DNA of 64,000 bases from Arenicola marina (GCA_964019135.1 OZ025263.1:35008133-35072132); one strand, 5' to 3'; positions 28,191-38,104 are shown, counted from the first letter of the stretch. A program made the numbers and translations. The notes: generated by a model not told the origin, from the letters alone.

Positions 28191-29004
28191 TCTGGTCCCA
28201 GGTGGTCCAAAATGGATACCAAAACTGACTGGATATGATCAGGCTACCCTTCGCATCCGTGGCAAACACCATACGCATTAGGCCACAGGGAATTTCCTAT
28301 TTGGCCTGAGGCTCTTGGTTTCTATTATCAACAGGGCCTGGGCCAAGATATCACAATTGTTTTCAGTACCTAATGACGTAACATACTCTATCACAAGAGT
28401 TGGAGGAGTGTAAAGACTCTAAAGGATGGCCATAATACCAGAATAGCCATAATGTTTCCCCACCCCCTAGTATGGATAGGGGCATGGTGATAGGGGGGGG
28501 GGGGGGGGCTGGGGGGGTTCAGGTTATACAGAAGTTGTAGGTATAAGGTTATATATATATACATCTCTTCTTCTCACAGTGGAAAACTTTTGCCAAGCAC
28601 ATGGCAGGCTTGTAAATGTCTATAATATGTCATATTGAAAAATCATTGGATTTTCTTTTTCTGGTCAAAGAATAATAATTAATAATGCCAATTAATCTAT
28701 ACTTAATTTTCACACAGACACCAGGGGAAGCCTCCCCTGCATCTACTCCTGCACATTGTTAGATCCCCCTACGGTATCCTCATAGGCCACCACCCCACCC
28801 ATTCACCTATACAGCCATTCTGATAATATGGCCATCCTATCCATATACCGATTGGGGTAGCCCAGAACCCTAGGCTGTGTGGGCTGAAACACATATATAG
28901 AAAAGTACTTTTACATTGTTGAAACTAATTATGAAAGCTATACTTAAACAATTCAATTTGTCATGTGAAGTTGATTTTTCACTATACTATCTATAGAATG
29001 CTAC
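28191..29004. other. RPE intron, unique sequence
   Basis: Unique AT-rich intron sequence with a poly-G run at about 28493-28508. No exon, RNA gene or repeat array was seen. Confidence 0.55.
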
Positions 29005-29294
29005 GGCAAAGTGGGCTAATCTCAACCCCTTATGACAAAAACATGTCTATTTTCTTTAATAATGTGGAATGAACTTATTTTTTGTTCAAACAGTATCCAG
29101 TGGTATTCAAATTATATGATTTCATAGAAAAAACGAAAACCTAGGCAGATTGTGGGGAGTGCTCATTTTCTGAAAGGCAGTGAAATTGTTATTGAAAAAT
29201 CAAATCGGCGAAAAAATATGGATTGGTGACATCATCAATAAAAATAGCACATGGGGTCGAGGTTACCCAAGGATCGAGATTAGCCCACTTTGCC
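29005..29294. mobile_element. MITE-like element with 19-bp terminal inverted repeats
   Basis: The left arm at 29005-29023 reads ggcaaagtgggctaatctc. The right arm at 29276-29294 is its perfect reverse complement, gagattagcccactttgcc. The 290-bp span with no coding capacity fits a miniature inverted-repeat transposable element. Flanking TA-containing trinucleotides are similar, but I cannot see a convincing target-site duplication, so the superfamily is unknown. It lies inside the first RPE intron. Confidence 0.6.
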
Positions 29295-29502
29295 TTACAT
29301 GGCTATGATTCTTCAACCATAGCCATGGATTCATGGTTAGAGGGAGGGGGGGGGGGGGCGTATAGTTTTAATGCAGAGTGCAATATTCCAAATTGCAAAG
29401 GCAGCTGTCGATCAATGTATTGAGGTTTGAGATAGAACTATATTTCTAACAGGGTTAGCAAGAATAAATGTTAATAAATAGTGCTGCACTTGTTCTTGAC
29501 AC

Positions 29503-29730
29503 CTTTTCCGGCTGGGCGACCATCATGTGTACGTCCATCATGGCATTGGGCACTTTGGGTCTGAGACACTTCACCACTGGGTGGCCAAACGTAATGTTAG
29601 GCACGAAGTGACCGTCCATCACATCTAGATGTAGGTAGTCTGCCCCACTGTCCACCATCCGCTGACATTCTGACCCCAACACTGACAGATCCGAGTTCAA
29701 AATAGAAGGACCAATCTTGCATGCCGTCAT
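29503..29730 (-). CDS. RPE: Ribulose-phosphate 3-epimerase, coding exon 1 (residues 1-76)
   Basis: This exon is 228 bp, 76 codons, phase-0 end, beginning [19 protein letters not shown]. It contains the family signature [20 protein letters not shown], in which His34 and Asp36 correspond to the metal-binding catalytic pair, and DVHMMV with the next metal ligand, His68. I chose the ATG at 29730 because animal homologues start two or three residues before [12 protein letters not shown]; the frame upstream lacks another ATG before a stop near 29794. The donor is AAG before gtgtca. Exons 1-3 together give 158 of the usual 225-230 residues, so about 70 C-terminal residues are missing from the window. 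Confidence 0.95.
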
Positions 29731-30230
29731 GTTGCCGGGTGTTGATACGTCCGTTTGCAAAGCGAAAACTGGAAGTGTCCGTAGTTGACGAAATTAGGAT
29801 GAAAACCGAAAAGACCTTTAGTTAACCTTGCCAAATATATCAGCGATCAACACTTAGTTGAGATTATTTCACTCTTGAAAGATACAGACATCTCAAAGAG
29901 CGCGCTAGCTGTCCCAATCAAATGAATGCAGTCGGTACACGGTCATTTAACTGATAGATAATTGCATTGAACCGTCTTTTGTTTTTATGTATCTATATAT
30001 GCATGCACTTTTGTGTGTCCAAATCGATCTCAAAATATCAAAGCAAGTCAATGAAATTAGGGATCACCGGGATTTCGGGGCCGCACACCACATAAACCAC
30101 GTGGAACAGCTTCAAGTATAACAGTTTTCTGAACGGTTTTGTCCGCAATGAAGAAAAAATACCACTCAGCAAGGAAATTTATTAGAATGAAGGAACTACC
30201 CAAATTGCAAGCCGACAACTTGTTAATCTG
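29731..30230 (-). promoter_or_regulatory. Upstream region of RPE (5' UTR/promoter, not resolved)
   Basis: About 500 bp lie upstream of the RPE start codon, before the 28-bp minisatellite. The 5' UTR and the promoter should lie in or near this stretch because the first coding exon begins at 29730. I see no clear TATA box or other defined element, so this is a positional call only. Confidence 0.35.
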
Positions 30231-30400
30231 CATCTGTACCACCGCCTAAGAGACATGACATCTGTACCACCGCCTAAGAGACATGACATCTGTACCACCG
30301 CCTAAGAGACATGACATCTGTACCACCGCCTAAGAGACATGACATCTGTACCACCGCCTAAGAGACATGACATCTGTACCACCGCCTAAGAGACATGAGA
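30231..30400. repeat. 28-bp minisatellite, 6 copies
   Basis: Six nearly identical copies of a 28-bp unit containing ctgtaccaccgcctaagaga and catgacat. The array lies 500-670 bp upstream of the RPE start codon, so a change in copy number could alter promoter spacing. Copies are almost perfect, implying recent expansion. Confidence 0.96.
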
Positions 30401-30412
30401 CCAACAACCGTT

Positions 30413-30650
30413 TTTTTTGCGCAATTAAGTGATATTATAAATACCGCCTCGATCTGAACAGGTAGGCCTATTCATGAAAAATGCCCAATGCTACGCATTA
30501 ATGCTTATTTTTATGTTCTTTCACGAAAAAAACTGTGCAAAATGTTCCACTTTGCAATAAGTAGATTTGCGTAGCGCTATATATGCGGTTTATGAATACG
30601 GGCCCAGGGGCGGTATTTATAAACCGCGCGCTGCTTAATTACGCGTGAAC
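30413..30650. mobile_element. Inverted-repeat (MITE-like) element
   Basis: A 14-bp perfect inverted pair, ttataaataccgcc at 30435-30448 and ggcggtatttataa at 30609-30622, extends imperfectly outward (gcgcaattaag against cttaattacgc). The spacer is about 160 bp and non-coding. Further GGCGGTAT-like pieces occur near 30899, beyond the pogo-like fragment. This may be a small element of its own or the end region of a larger decayed DNA transposon. Confidence 0.5.
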
Positions 30651-30701
30651 GATGCGACTCGGTTCTTCATTAGCCTCGCGTATGCCATAATGTAATCAAC
30701 T

Positions 30702-30839
30702 TTACGTTTGAGTAGATTTGCTTATGCCAAAGATATCAGCAAGCTGTTGATTGCTCTTGCCCTCGCGTTCCTTCGTGATGATCAGTTCGAACTTCCGAGA
30801 AAGTGGAAGCTCCTTCGCATTTTTCCGTGTTGCTGCCAT
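30702..30839 (-). pseudogene. Pogo/Tigger-like transposase N-terminal fragment (HTH)
   Basis: The frame reads MAATRKNAKELPLSRKFELI, then ITKEREGKSNQQLADIFGIS and KSTQT, then a stop. A basic start followed by LS-x-K-x-E-L-I, then QQLADIFGISKST, matches the first psq/CENP-B-type helix-turn-helix of pogo/Tigger transposases and of proteins derived from them. Only 45 codons remain; the second HTH and the DDE catalytic domain are absent from the flanks. It is most likely a dead fragment of a Tc1/mariner-pogo transposon. A small host gene or an exon of one is less likely. Inverted GGCGGTAT-type repeats lie on its left and right. Confidence 0.55.
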
Positions 30840-30950
30840 GACCCTCATGCAGTGAGATAATGATTGATAAGGCCAATAGCCATACCTATAGCCGCTATAG
30901 GCGGTATCGCCCGAGTGTGTGTTTTCTACTAATTGCAATCAGCCGATGAC

Positions 30951-32682
30951 AGTATAATACGAAATCGAGCTTTGGGACCACAATGATCGATCGACTAGAG
31001 TAGTGAGGGGCTCGGGTTATAGAATACTGTTGCCATGGTAATGAAGACATGAGCCGACCGTCGGGACTGGAAAAAATCGATCGAGTTAGCTCTCTTTATT
31101 TTGACAGAAACTTTATTAGCGATAAGATACATTACATTACTACACAATATACATGGCGGTAACACAGGGCTAATATACTTATATAACTTGTTCAGTTTAT
31201 TAACAAAATAATCTGCAGAAGTTCATCATAGCAGACTTATTCGGTTCCTGCAATTAATCCCTTGTTTAAATATAGGATAAACAGCAATAATTTATATTCT
31301 ATTCCAAAGGTAAAAATAATACTGCGACCATTAAGATCAAACGCTACATGTTCCAACGATATATTTACATCATAAGATGTTGGTATCCGTTCCATATTTG
31401 TGTTCCCATGGGACAGTCATACAAAGGCTACAGATGTATCGATATGTTTGATTGGTGGTCGGTGGGTTCTATGTCGACGCATATAACAAGTAAGTTCAAC
31501 TTTTAATCCAGTTTCTGAAACAGATACTCCTGTTAATTTGTTCACATTTTGTTCAATATATATATTTCTATTTTTGTTTCAGTTATCTTGTATTCTTGAC
31601 GATTTTCCCATTTATATATATTTATACACCTACCAACGTCTGACATATAAGCGCACACACATGATGCATTAAATGACATAAAATCGCCAGGACAAAACAA
31701 AGAAGAGGGTATACAGGTATGTATCCTGCATAGCTAATTTCTTTCTAAATACAGTGTGTCATTAAAGTATGAGGAATGTTGCATGCTCCTTGAAATCCAG
31801 GCCTCGTTAAACGCATAAATACTAGCATATGTAAAGCAATCACATTCGTGCGTTGATTCCGGCTATGCATACCGTTTTATTTTTGTACATAAAAGAGCAC
31901 GTTCTAACGCATTACATTCTTAGCAACATTTTGTATCTTAATTAATAAATCTTATAACAAACCATGGATAACATTGCATCGTTTGATTTCTGCCAATAAT
32001 AATGAGGTAAATTATTTCCAATGTTAACAAAGGCGACATCTTACAGCGCCGGCCCGATCGGCTTCATTTACCCGTTAGTTTATAACTTGCCTTATTCTTA
32101 ATGTCATCACTTTAATTTCATTCCATACAACTCATTTATCGACATGCCGTAACCATGACAATCATCACACTATTGACGCTACGCCATGACGCATTCGTGG
32201 CCGATGGCGAAAAATCTGGTGGATTTCTATAACATAAATTAAATTATCACAGTAGTGCTTGCTTATGTCACACCTAGCATTGATCAAAAGGCCATGGCAA
32301 TTGTCAATTTTAATTACGTTACACATAGGGGTGTTTGACGTAACCCTATGCGACAAGATGATTATATTCGACTATATATCCTTCGTGAGGTGTGTCTGAT
32401 TGGCGCCTCGTCAAACCACTGTCGTGGTACTCTAGCCAGTGAGCCGCCAGGGACACCATCCGTCAATATGTCCGTTTGCGCCTTCATTGCTTGTCTACCA
32501 TGGTCTGCCAGTTACAAGCGCTACTCTGGGCTAGGTTAGCCTCGAGCGTTCTGTCGTAGCGTGTATTAGCGTTTGGCCGATCTCTTCATATGAAAGTATG
32601 CCACTCCTGCAATAGTACACAAAACAAAGTCAGCCAATTCGACATGTCTTAAACCGTTACTTGGTTTTCGAGCTTCGGAATA
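30951..32682. other. Intergenic region between the EGF-protein gene and RPE
   Basis: Unique AT-rich sequence downstream (in transcript sense) of the proposed stop codon at 32683. The 3' UTR of the EGF-protein gene should lie here. On the minus strand AATAAA-type hexamers occur, for example near 31874, but none is clearly the polyadenylation signal. No gene, RNA or repeat array was recognised. Confidence 0.5.
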
Positions 32683-32769
32683 TTACATATGTGGGAATTT
32701 TACGTCCCGTAATAGCTGAGTAATGTTTGCCTCCAATACCGCTACTGATGACGTCACGCCGTCCTGCAC
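32683..32769 (-). CDS. Candidate terminal exon of the EGF-repeat membrane protein
   Basis: This candidate is 87 bp, phase 0 in, giving VQDGVTSSVAVLEANITQLL and then RDVKFPHM with a TAA stop. The acceptor is atgctcag, preceded by a pyrimidine-rich tract (ccctcctgtttt). The phase matches the donor of the exon at 35136-35357, the reading frame is open only to this stop, and the peptide is amphipathic and helix-prone, as a cytoplasmic C-terminus might be. The intron between the two would be 2.4 kb and filled by the 27-bp array. There is no homology evidence. The alternative is reading through the previous donor, which adds 17 residues and ends at a stop at 35082. Confidence 0.45.
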   Translation of the reverse strand: MQDGVTSSVAVLEANITQLLRDVKFPHM

Positions 32770-32814
32770 CTGAGCATATCCGTGTATAAAACAGGAGGGA
32801 TCGGTAAGAGTAAC

Positions 32815-35110
32815 ATGAACCGGGGTCAGCAATGAGTGACCCCAAGGCGGGTCAGCAATGAGTGACACCGAGGGGGGTCAGCAATGAGTGACATCAAGGG
32901 GGGTCAGCAATGAGTGACACCGAGGGGGGTCAGCAATGAATGACATCAAGGGGGGTCAGCAATGAGTGACCCCAAGGCGGGTCAGCAATGAGTGACACCG
33001 AGGGGGGTCAGCAATGAGTGACACCGAGGGGGGTCAGCAATGAGTGACATCAAGAAGAGATCAGCAATGAGTGACATCAAGGAGGGATCACACAATGAGT
33101 GACATCAAAGAGGGATCCCCAAATGAGTGACCACAATGAGGCATCAGCAATAAGTGACACCTAGGAGGGATCAGCAATGAGTAACATCAAAGAGGTATCA
33201 GCAATTAGTGACATCAATGAGGGATCAGCAATGAGTGACATCAAAGAGGGATCAGCAATGAGTGACACCAATAAGGGATCAGCAATGAGTGACATCAAAG
33301 AGGGATCAGCAATGAGTGACACCAAAGAGGGATCAGCAATGAGTGACATCAATAAGGGATCAGCAATGAGTGACATCAAAGAGGGATCAGCAATGAGTGA
33401 CATCAAAGAGGGATCAGCAATGAGTGACACCAATGAGGGATCAGCAATAAGTGACATCAATAAGGGATTAACAATAAGTGACACCAAAGAAGGATTAGCA
33501 ATAAGTGACATCAGGGAGGGATCAGCAATGAGTAACATCAATGAGGGATCAGCAATAAGTGACATCAATGAGGGATTAACAATAAGTGACACCAAAGAAG
33601 GATTAGCAATAAGTGACACCAAGGAGGGATCAGCAATGAGTAATACAAATGAGGGATCAGCAATGAGTGACATCAAAGAGGGATCACACAATGAATGACA
33701 TCAAGGAGAGATCAGCAATGAGTGACACCAATGAGGGATCAGCAATAAGTGACATCAAACAGGGATCAGCAATGAGTGACACCAATAAGGGATCAGCAAT
33801 GAGTGACATCAAAGAGGGATCAGCAATGAGTGACATGAAAGAGGGATCAGCAATGAGTGACACCAATGAGAGATCAGCAATGAGTGACATCAATAAGGGA
33901 TCAGCAATGAGTGACATCAAAGAGGGATCAGCAATGAGTGACATCAAAGAGGGATCAGCAATGAGTGACACCAATGAGGGATCAGCAATAAGTGACATCA
34001 ATGAGGGATTAACAATAAGTGACACCAAGGAGGGATCAGCAATGAGTAACACAAATGAGGGATCAGCAATGAGTGACATCAAGGAGGGATCAGCAGTGAG
34101 TGACATCAATGAGGGATTAACAATAAGTGACACCAAAGAAGGATTAGCAATAAGTGACATCAGGGAGGGATCAGCAATGAGTAACATCAATGAGGGATCA
34201 GCAATAAGTGACATCAATGAGGGATTAACAATTAGTGACACCAAAGAAGGATTAGCAATAAGTGACACCAAGGAGGGATCAGCAATGAGTAACACAAATG
34301 CGGGATCAGTAATGAGTGACACCAAGGAGGGATCAGCAATGAGTGACATCAAGGAAGGATCACACAATGAATGACATCAAGGAGAGATCAGCAATGAGTG
34401 ACACCAATGAGGGATCAGCAATAAGTGACATCAAACAGGGATCAGCAATGAGTGACACCAATAAGGGATCAGCAATGAGTGACATCAAAGAGGGATCAGC
34501 AATGAGTGACATCAAAGAGGGATCAGCAATGAGTGACACCAAAGAGGGATCAGCAATGAGTGACACCAATGAGGGATCAGCAATAAGTGACATCAATGAG
34601 GGATTAACAATAAGTGACACCAAGGAGGGATCAGCAATGAGTAACACAAATGAGGGATCAGCAATGAGTGACATCAAGGAGGGATCAGCAGTGAGTGACA
34701 TCAATGAGAGATTAACAATAAGTGACACCAAAGAAGGATTAGCAATAAGTGACATCAGGGAGGGATCAGCAATGAGTAACATCAATGAGGGATCAGCAAT
34801 GAGTGACATCAATGAGGGATTAACAATTAGTGACACCAAAGTAGGATTAGCAATAAGTGACACCAAGGAGGGATCAGCAATGAGTAACACAAATGAGGGA
34901 TCAGTAATGAGTGACACCAAGGAGGGATCAGCAATGAGTGACATCAAAGAGGGATCACACAATGAATGACATCAAGGAGAGATCAGCAATGAGTGACACC
35001 AATGAGGGATCAGCAATAAGTGACATCAAACAGGGATCAGCCGCTCATCTCAAAATTTAGTTTATGAGTGACGGGACTTGACTAAGAGATCAGCAGTGAG
35101 TGACATTGGC
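32815..35110. repeat. 27-bp minisatellite, about 84 units
   Basis: The unit is atcagcaatgagtgacatca followed by aagaggg. Left-edge units are diverged (gggggtcagcaatgagtgac) and the rest are closer to each other. A block of about 676 bp starting near 33695 is repeated near 34371 (both start aatgaatgacatcaaggaga and carry the same order of variants). The 27-bp period keeps frames open on both strands, so the Ser/Asp/Lys/Glu-rich and Leu/Ile-rich open frames are artefacts. The array fills the proposed last intron and ends within 30 bp of the donor at 35135. Confidence 0.96.
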
Positions 35111-35135
35111 CTGCCTTCACATCGCTTGTACTCAC

Positions 35136-35357
35136 GGATCTGCTGGAGGGAGTCCGCAGTGACCGCAGTGTGTCCGTCCCGTCCATGTCCTCGTTGTGGC
35201 GGTACCCCCCGTTGTCGCTGCCTAGGTGTAGGATGCTGGGGAAGTGGGCGTCCTGGGGGCCCTGGCGGTGCAGTATGTCCCAGTTGTTGACGCTGGAGGC
35301 GGCAGTCCCCCGCTCAGCTGGCCGGTTGGCCGCGAAATTGTGCATCACAGACCAGTC
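35136..35357 (-). CDS. EGF-repeat membrane protein, cytoplasmic tail exon
   Basis: This exon is 222 bp, phase 0 to 0, 74 codons. It begins DWSVMHNFAANRPAERG and ends TDTLRSLRTPSSRS. It is hydrophilic, without membrane segments or cysteines, and fits an intracellular tail. The acceptor gacgcggcag follows a long C-rich tract; the donor is TCC before gtgagtac. The same frame reads on through the donor for 17 codons to a TAG at 35082, so an alternative C-terminus with intron retention is possible. I do not recognise a domain. The run of Ser/Thr/Arg near the end could hold phosphorylation sites. Confidence 0.75.
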
Positions 35358-35679
35358 CTGCCGCGTCAGGGGGTGGGGGGGGGGTTAGACCATTTGTTTT
35401 TGTAAAATCTTTATAAATTTAACGAGGTTATCGAATACCAACAGCCACCTCCATGGGGTAAACAATGGTGCTATGACTCGCAGTTTAGTCTCGCAGAACC
35501 TCTTACAACATATACAATCTTGTTATTTTAATCTTCAAGGTTATGGGACAAATGAACCATTACACCATCACTGCACTAGAGGTCCGAACGCCTAGGAATG
35601 GTTAACTGCTGACGGCAGGAAACTTACCGTGGGGGTGACACTTAGGGTGGGGTGACACTAAGGATGGGGGGACACTCAC
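35358..35679 (-). other. Intron with a short repeat starting at the donor
   Basis: This is a 322-bp intron of the EGF-protein gene. Next to the donor, at 35620-35679, minus-strand sequence shows three degenerate copies of a 16-20 bp motif (gtgagtgtcccccc, tagtgtcacccc, taagtgtcaccccc). The remainder is unique sequence. Confidence 0.7.
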
Positions 35680-35887
35680 CACGGGGCTGGCCTGTTCCAC
35701 GGCCTCCTGGATCGTCTGGAGTTTGTCCTCTGGCAGTCTCTGCTCGTACAGGGACTCCGGGGAGGGTCCACTGGAGGTGCTGGCGAGGGTGTCCCGGCCG
35801 AGGGAGGCCCGGCCCAGGGAGGCCACCCCGCGGTTCGTGCGCCACTGCCGGTGCTGGGGGCCAAACGCACCGAACAGGTCTCTGTAC
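35680..35887 (-). CDS. EGF-repeat membrane protein, cytoplasmic tail exon
   Basis: This exon is 208 bp, phase 2 in, phase 0 out. Joined to the preceding exon it reads ...DDEEE-R-YRDLFGAFGPQHRQWRTN, then a segment with RGVASLGRASLGRDTLAS, then PESLYEQRLPEDKLQTIQEA and VEQASPV. The acceptor is cctccgacag and the donor GTG before gtgagt. It contains a small tandem motif, ASLGR twice, and the last third is predicted helical and charged (EDKLQTIQEAVEQA). No known domain was recognised. It belongs to the intracellular tail. Confidence 0.8.
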
Positions 35888-36350
35888 CTGTCGGAGGGGA
35901 AGCAGCAGCCTCGGTGTTAATCTCAGTGTGACCCGGGGATGGGGGGGGGGCGGTCATCATGGAGCTTGTAGAGCCAACCATAGAGGTGGAGTGGGGTGGT
36001 GTGGGGGTGGGGCATGGGTGTACTCCGACGGGGACAGGCACGGCTTTCTGCCCCGTAGAGTGGCCACTGCCAGATGTAACCTAGTACTGTAACAGTACAA
36101 GACCGTTGCTGAGAACCATTCCTAAAGAATATATTAATTTATTGAATAACATATTATCATGTGCATCATGTTCAATATTTTGTTGGATACTACAGGGGAA
36201 AAGAAGCAAAGCGTGACTAAACCCATTGAATCCTAGTTCCGTTCAGTTAGTCTGTACATTTCTGGGCGATTGCTTCAATGTTGACAAGATATCGGCCAAA
36301 CCAACTTTGAACGGCATTAATGATTTTGACTTTAATAGTCAATCACTCAC
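35888..36350 (-). other. Intron, unique sequence
   Basis: This is a 463-bp intron between two tail exons. It has a G-run near 35939-35949 on the plus strand and no array. Nothing else was recognised. It is one of the few introns of this gene without a minisatellite. Confidence 0.7.
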
Positions 36351-36771
36351 CTTTCTTCTTCGTCATCGGCGCCGAAAACAGAACTGGCTCTTGATTGGTC
36401 TGAACGCAGACTCTGCCTAGACATGTCAGCAGGCAGGGTGTGGCGGTACATATCATCAGCAGACGGTCCGGCAGGAGGCAGGGTGTGACGGTACGTATTA
36501 TCAGCAGGCGGTACGCTGCGGTGAGACGGGTCGTCCGAGGAGTCACTGTGCTGAGACAGCCGGTCCTCCGTGGCCACGGTGTCGCCTCTGGGGCGGATAA
36601 GGCTACCCCCCAGGCCCCCCGAGGACCTGGACGCTGGCCTCGCGCCGCCGGGGAGGGGCAGGTTGTGGCCCCGAGTGGTCCGCATGGCGTACACCACCGC
36701 CACGACGATGCTGGCAACGGCGAAGAAGGAGAGCACCGTGGCCAAGGCGATGATACCAGCCTCCGATATAG
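36351..36771 (-). CDS. EGF-repeat membrane protein, transmembrane exon
   Basis: This exon is 421 bp, phase 1 in, phase 2 out. It starts AISEAG and continues with a transmembrane helix of about 25 residues, IIALATVLSFFAVASIVVAV and then VYAM, followed by the basic stop-transfer RTTRG. The tail is Pro/Gly/Arg-rich, then Ser/Asp-rich (RLSQHSDSSDDPSHRS). It contains a duplicated motif: YRHTLP occurs twice about 16 residues apart, each after an acidic or Asn-containing stretch with Tyr. It ends in an acidic run (GADDEEE). The acceptor is tatctctgcag and the donor AAAG before gtgagt. This defines a type I topology with the EGF domains and Thr-rich stalk outside the cell. Confidence 0.9.
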
Positions 36772-36859
36772 CTGCAGAGATACGAATCGGTCCACTTATG
36801 GCCGCTCTTGTACAGAGTGGCTAAACTGAATCAAAGAACCTCCCGAGACGATGAAGGAT

Positions 36860-36965
36860 GAATGGATGAAACATGCCCCAGATTAGGTGCCCAAGCCCGT
36901 ATTCGAATCCTGGACCATTGATCTGTGGTGTAGTGCACTTACCATTATACCAGGGTGGCTCCCTG
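36860..36965 (-). mobile_element. tRNA-derived SINE fragment
   Basis: On the minus strand, tggtataatgg (36942-36952) matches a Pol III A box, and ggattcgaata (36900-36910) matches a B box 31 nt further on, as in a tRNA. The flanking arms (gccaccc against ggcttgggc) pair poorly, so this is not a functional tRNA. A unique 3' tail follows towards 36860 (catccattcatcc). It lies in the intron upstream of the transmembrane exon. Whether it is a complete SINE is unclear because its 3' repeat end was not identified. Confidence 0.6.
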
Positions 36966-37084
36966 GGGAAAAACAGGAAGCACGTAGTTAACTGACCTCA
37001 CTGGAACACAGCGCACGTCGATCATTGGACAAAATATGCCACAACCTCCGCCCTATCAAGATGCATTACATCTTGGGATAGAAC

Positions 37085-38104
37085 GGGGCGGCACTCCCAG
37101 TGTCACCCCCTGTAGAGGAGTGAACGACTTACCCTCAGTGTCACCCCCAGTAGAGGAGTGAACGACTTACCCTCAGTGTCACCCCCAGTAGAGGAGTGGA
37201 CGACTTACCCCCAGTGTCACCCCCAGTAGAGGAGTGAACGACTTACCCTCAGTGTCACCCCCAGTAGAGGAGTGAACGACTTACACTCAGTGTCACCCCC
37301 TGCAAGAGTGGACGACTTACCCCCAGTGTCACCCCCTGTAGAGGAGTGAACGAGTTACCCCCAGTGCCACCCCCAGTAGAGGAGTGGACGACTTACCCTC
37401 AGTGTCACCCCCAGTAGGAGTGGACGACTTACCCCCAGTGTCACCCCCAGTAGAGAAGTGGACGACTTACCCCCAGTGTCACCCCCAGTAGAGGAGTGAA
37501 CGACTTACCCCCAGTGTCACCCCCAGTAGAGGAGTGAACGACTTACCCTCAGTGTCACCCCCAGTAGGAGTGGACGACTTACCCTCAGTGTCACACCCAC
37601 TAGAGGAGTGAACGAGTTACCCCCAGTGCCACCCCCAGTAGAGGAGTGAACGACTGACCCCCAGTGTCATCCCCAGTAGAGGAGTGGACGACTTACCCTC
37701 AGTGTCATCCCAGTAGAGGAGTGGACGACTTACCCTCAGTGTCACCCCCAGTAGGAGTGGACGACTTACCCTCAGTGTCATCCCCAGTAGGAGTGGACGA
37801 CTTACCCCCAGTGTCATCCCAGTAGAGGAGTGGACGACTGACCCCCAGTGTCACCCCCAGTAGAGGAGTGGACGACTGACCCCCAGTGTCACCCCCAGTA
37901 GAGGAGTGGACGACTTACCCTCAGTGTAACCCCCAGTAGAGGAGTGAACGACTTACCCTCAGTGTCACCCCCTGCAAGAGTGGACGACTTACCCCCAGTG
38001 TCACCCCCAGTAGAGGAGTGCACGACTTACCCCAGTGTCACCCCCAGTAGGAGTGAACGACTTACCACCCAGTGTCACCCCCAGTAGCGGAGTGGACGAC
38101 TTAC
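37085..38104 (-). repeat. 38-bp intronic minisatellite carrying a copied splice donor, about 27 units
   Basis: The period is 38 bp (for example tcaccccc at 37141 and 37179). In transcript sense each unit reads ggGTAAGTCGT, then cactcctctactgggggtg, then acactg. The true donor of the Thr-rich exon at 38103-38104 has the same GGG|GTAAGTCGTCCACTCC, so the array starts exactly at the exon end and repeats the donor in nearly every unit. Some units have gtcagtcg in place of gtaagtcg, or lose a few bases. Confidence 0.96.

Noticed and set aside
27790-28281. Open frames on both strands in the 51-bp repeat
   Set aside because: The period is a multiple of 3, so chance stop-free frames persist. They lie inside an RPE intron.
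29503-29760. RPE start ten codons upstream at 29760
   Set aside because: That codon is TTG. The ATG at 29730 gives the usual short leader before [12 protein letters not shown].
33161-34969. Paired open frames on both strands (Ser/Asp/Lys/Glu-rich and Leu/Ile-rich)
   Set aside because: They are artefacts of the 27-bp array, with equal openness on both strands.
35152-35186. Alternative frame reading SLQQIREYK at the end of the tail exon
   Set aside because: It is not in the frame set by the acceptor, and that frame is interrupted earlier in the exon.
36890-36965. A functional tRNA gene
   Set aside because: A and B boxes are present but the acceptor and T stems pair poorly, so a tRNA-derived SINE fits better.
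37085-38104. CRISPR-like regularly spaced repeats
   Set aside because: The units are contiguous with no unique spacers, and the context is a eukaryotic intron.
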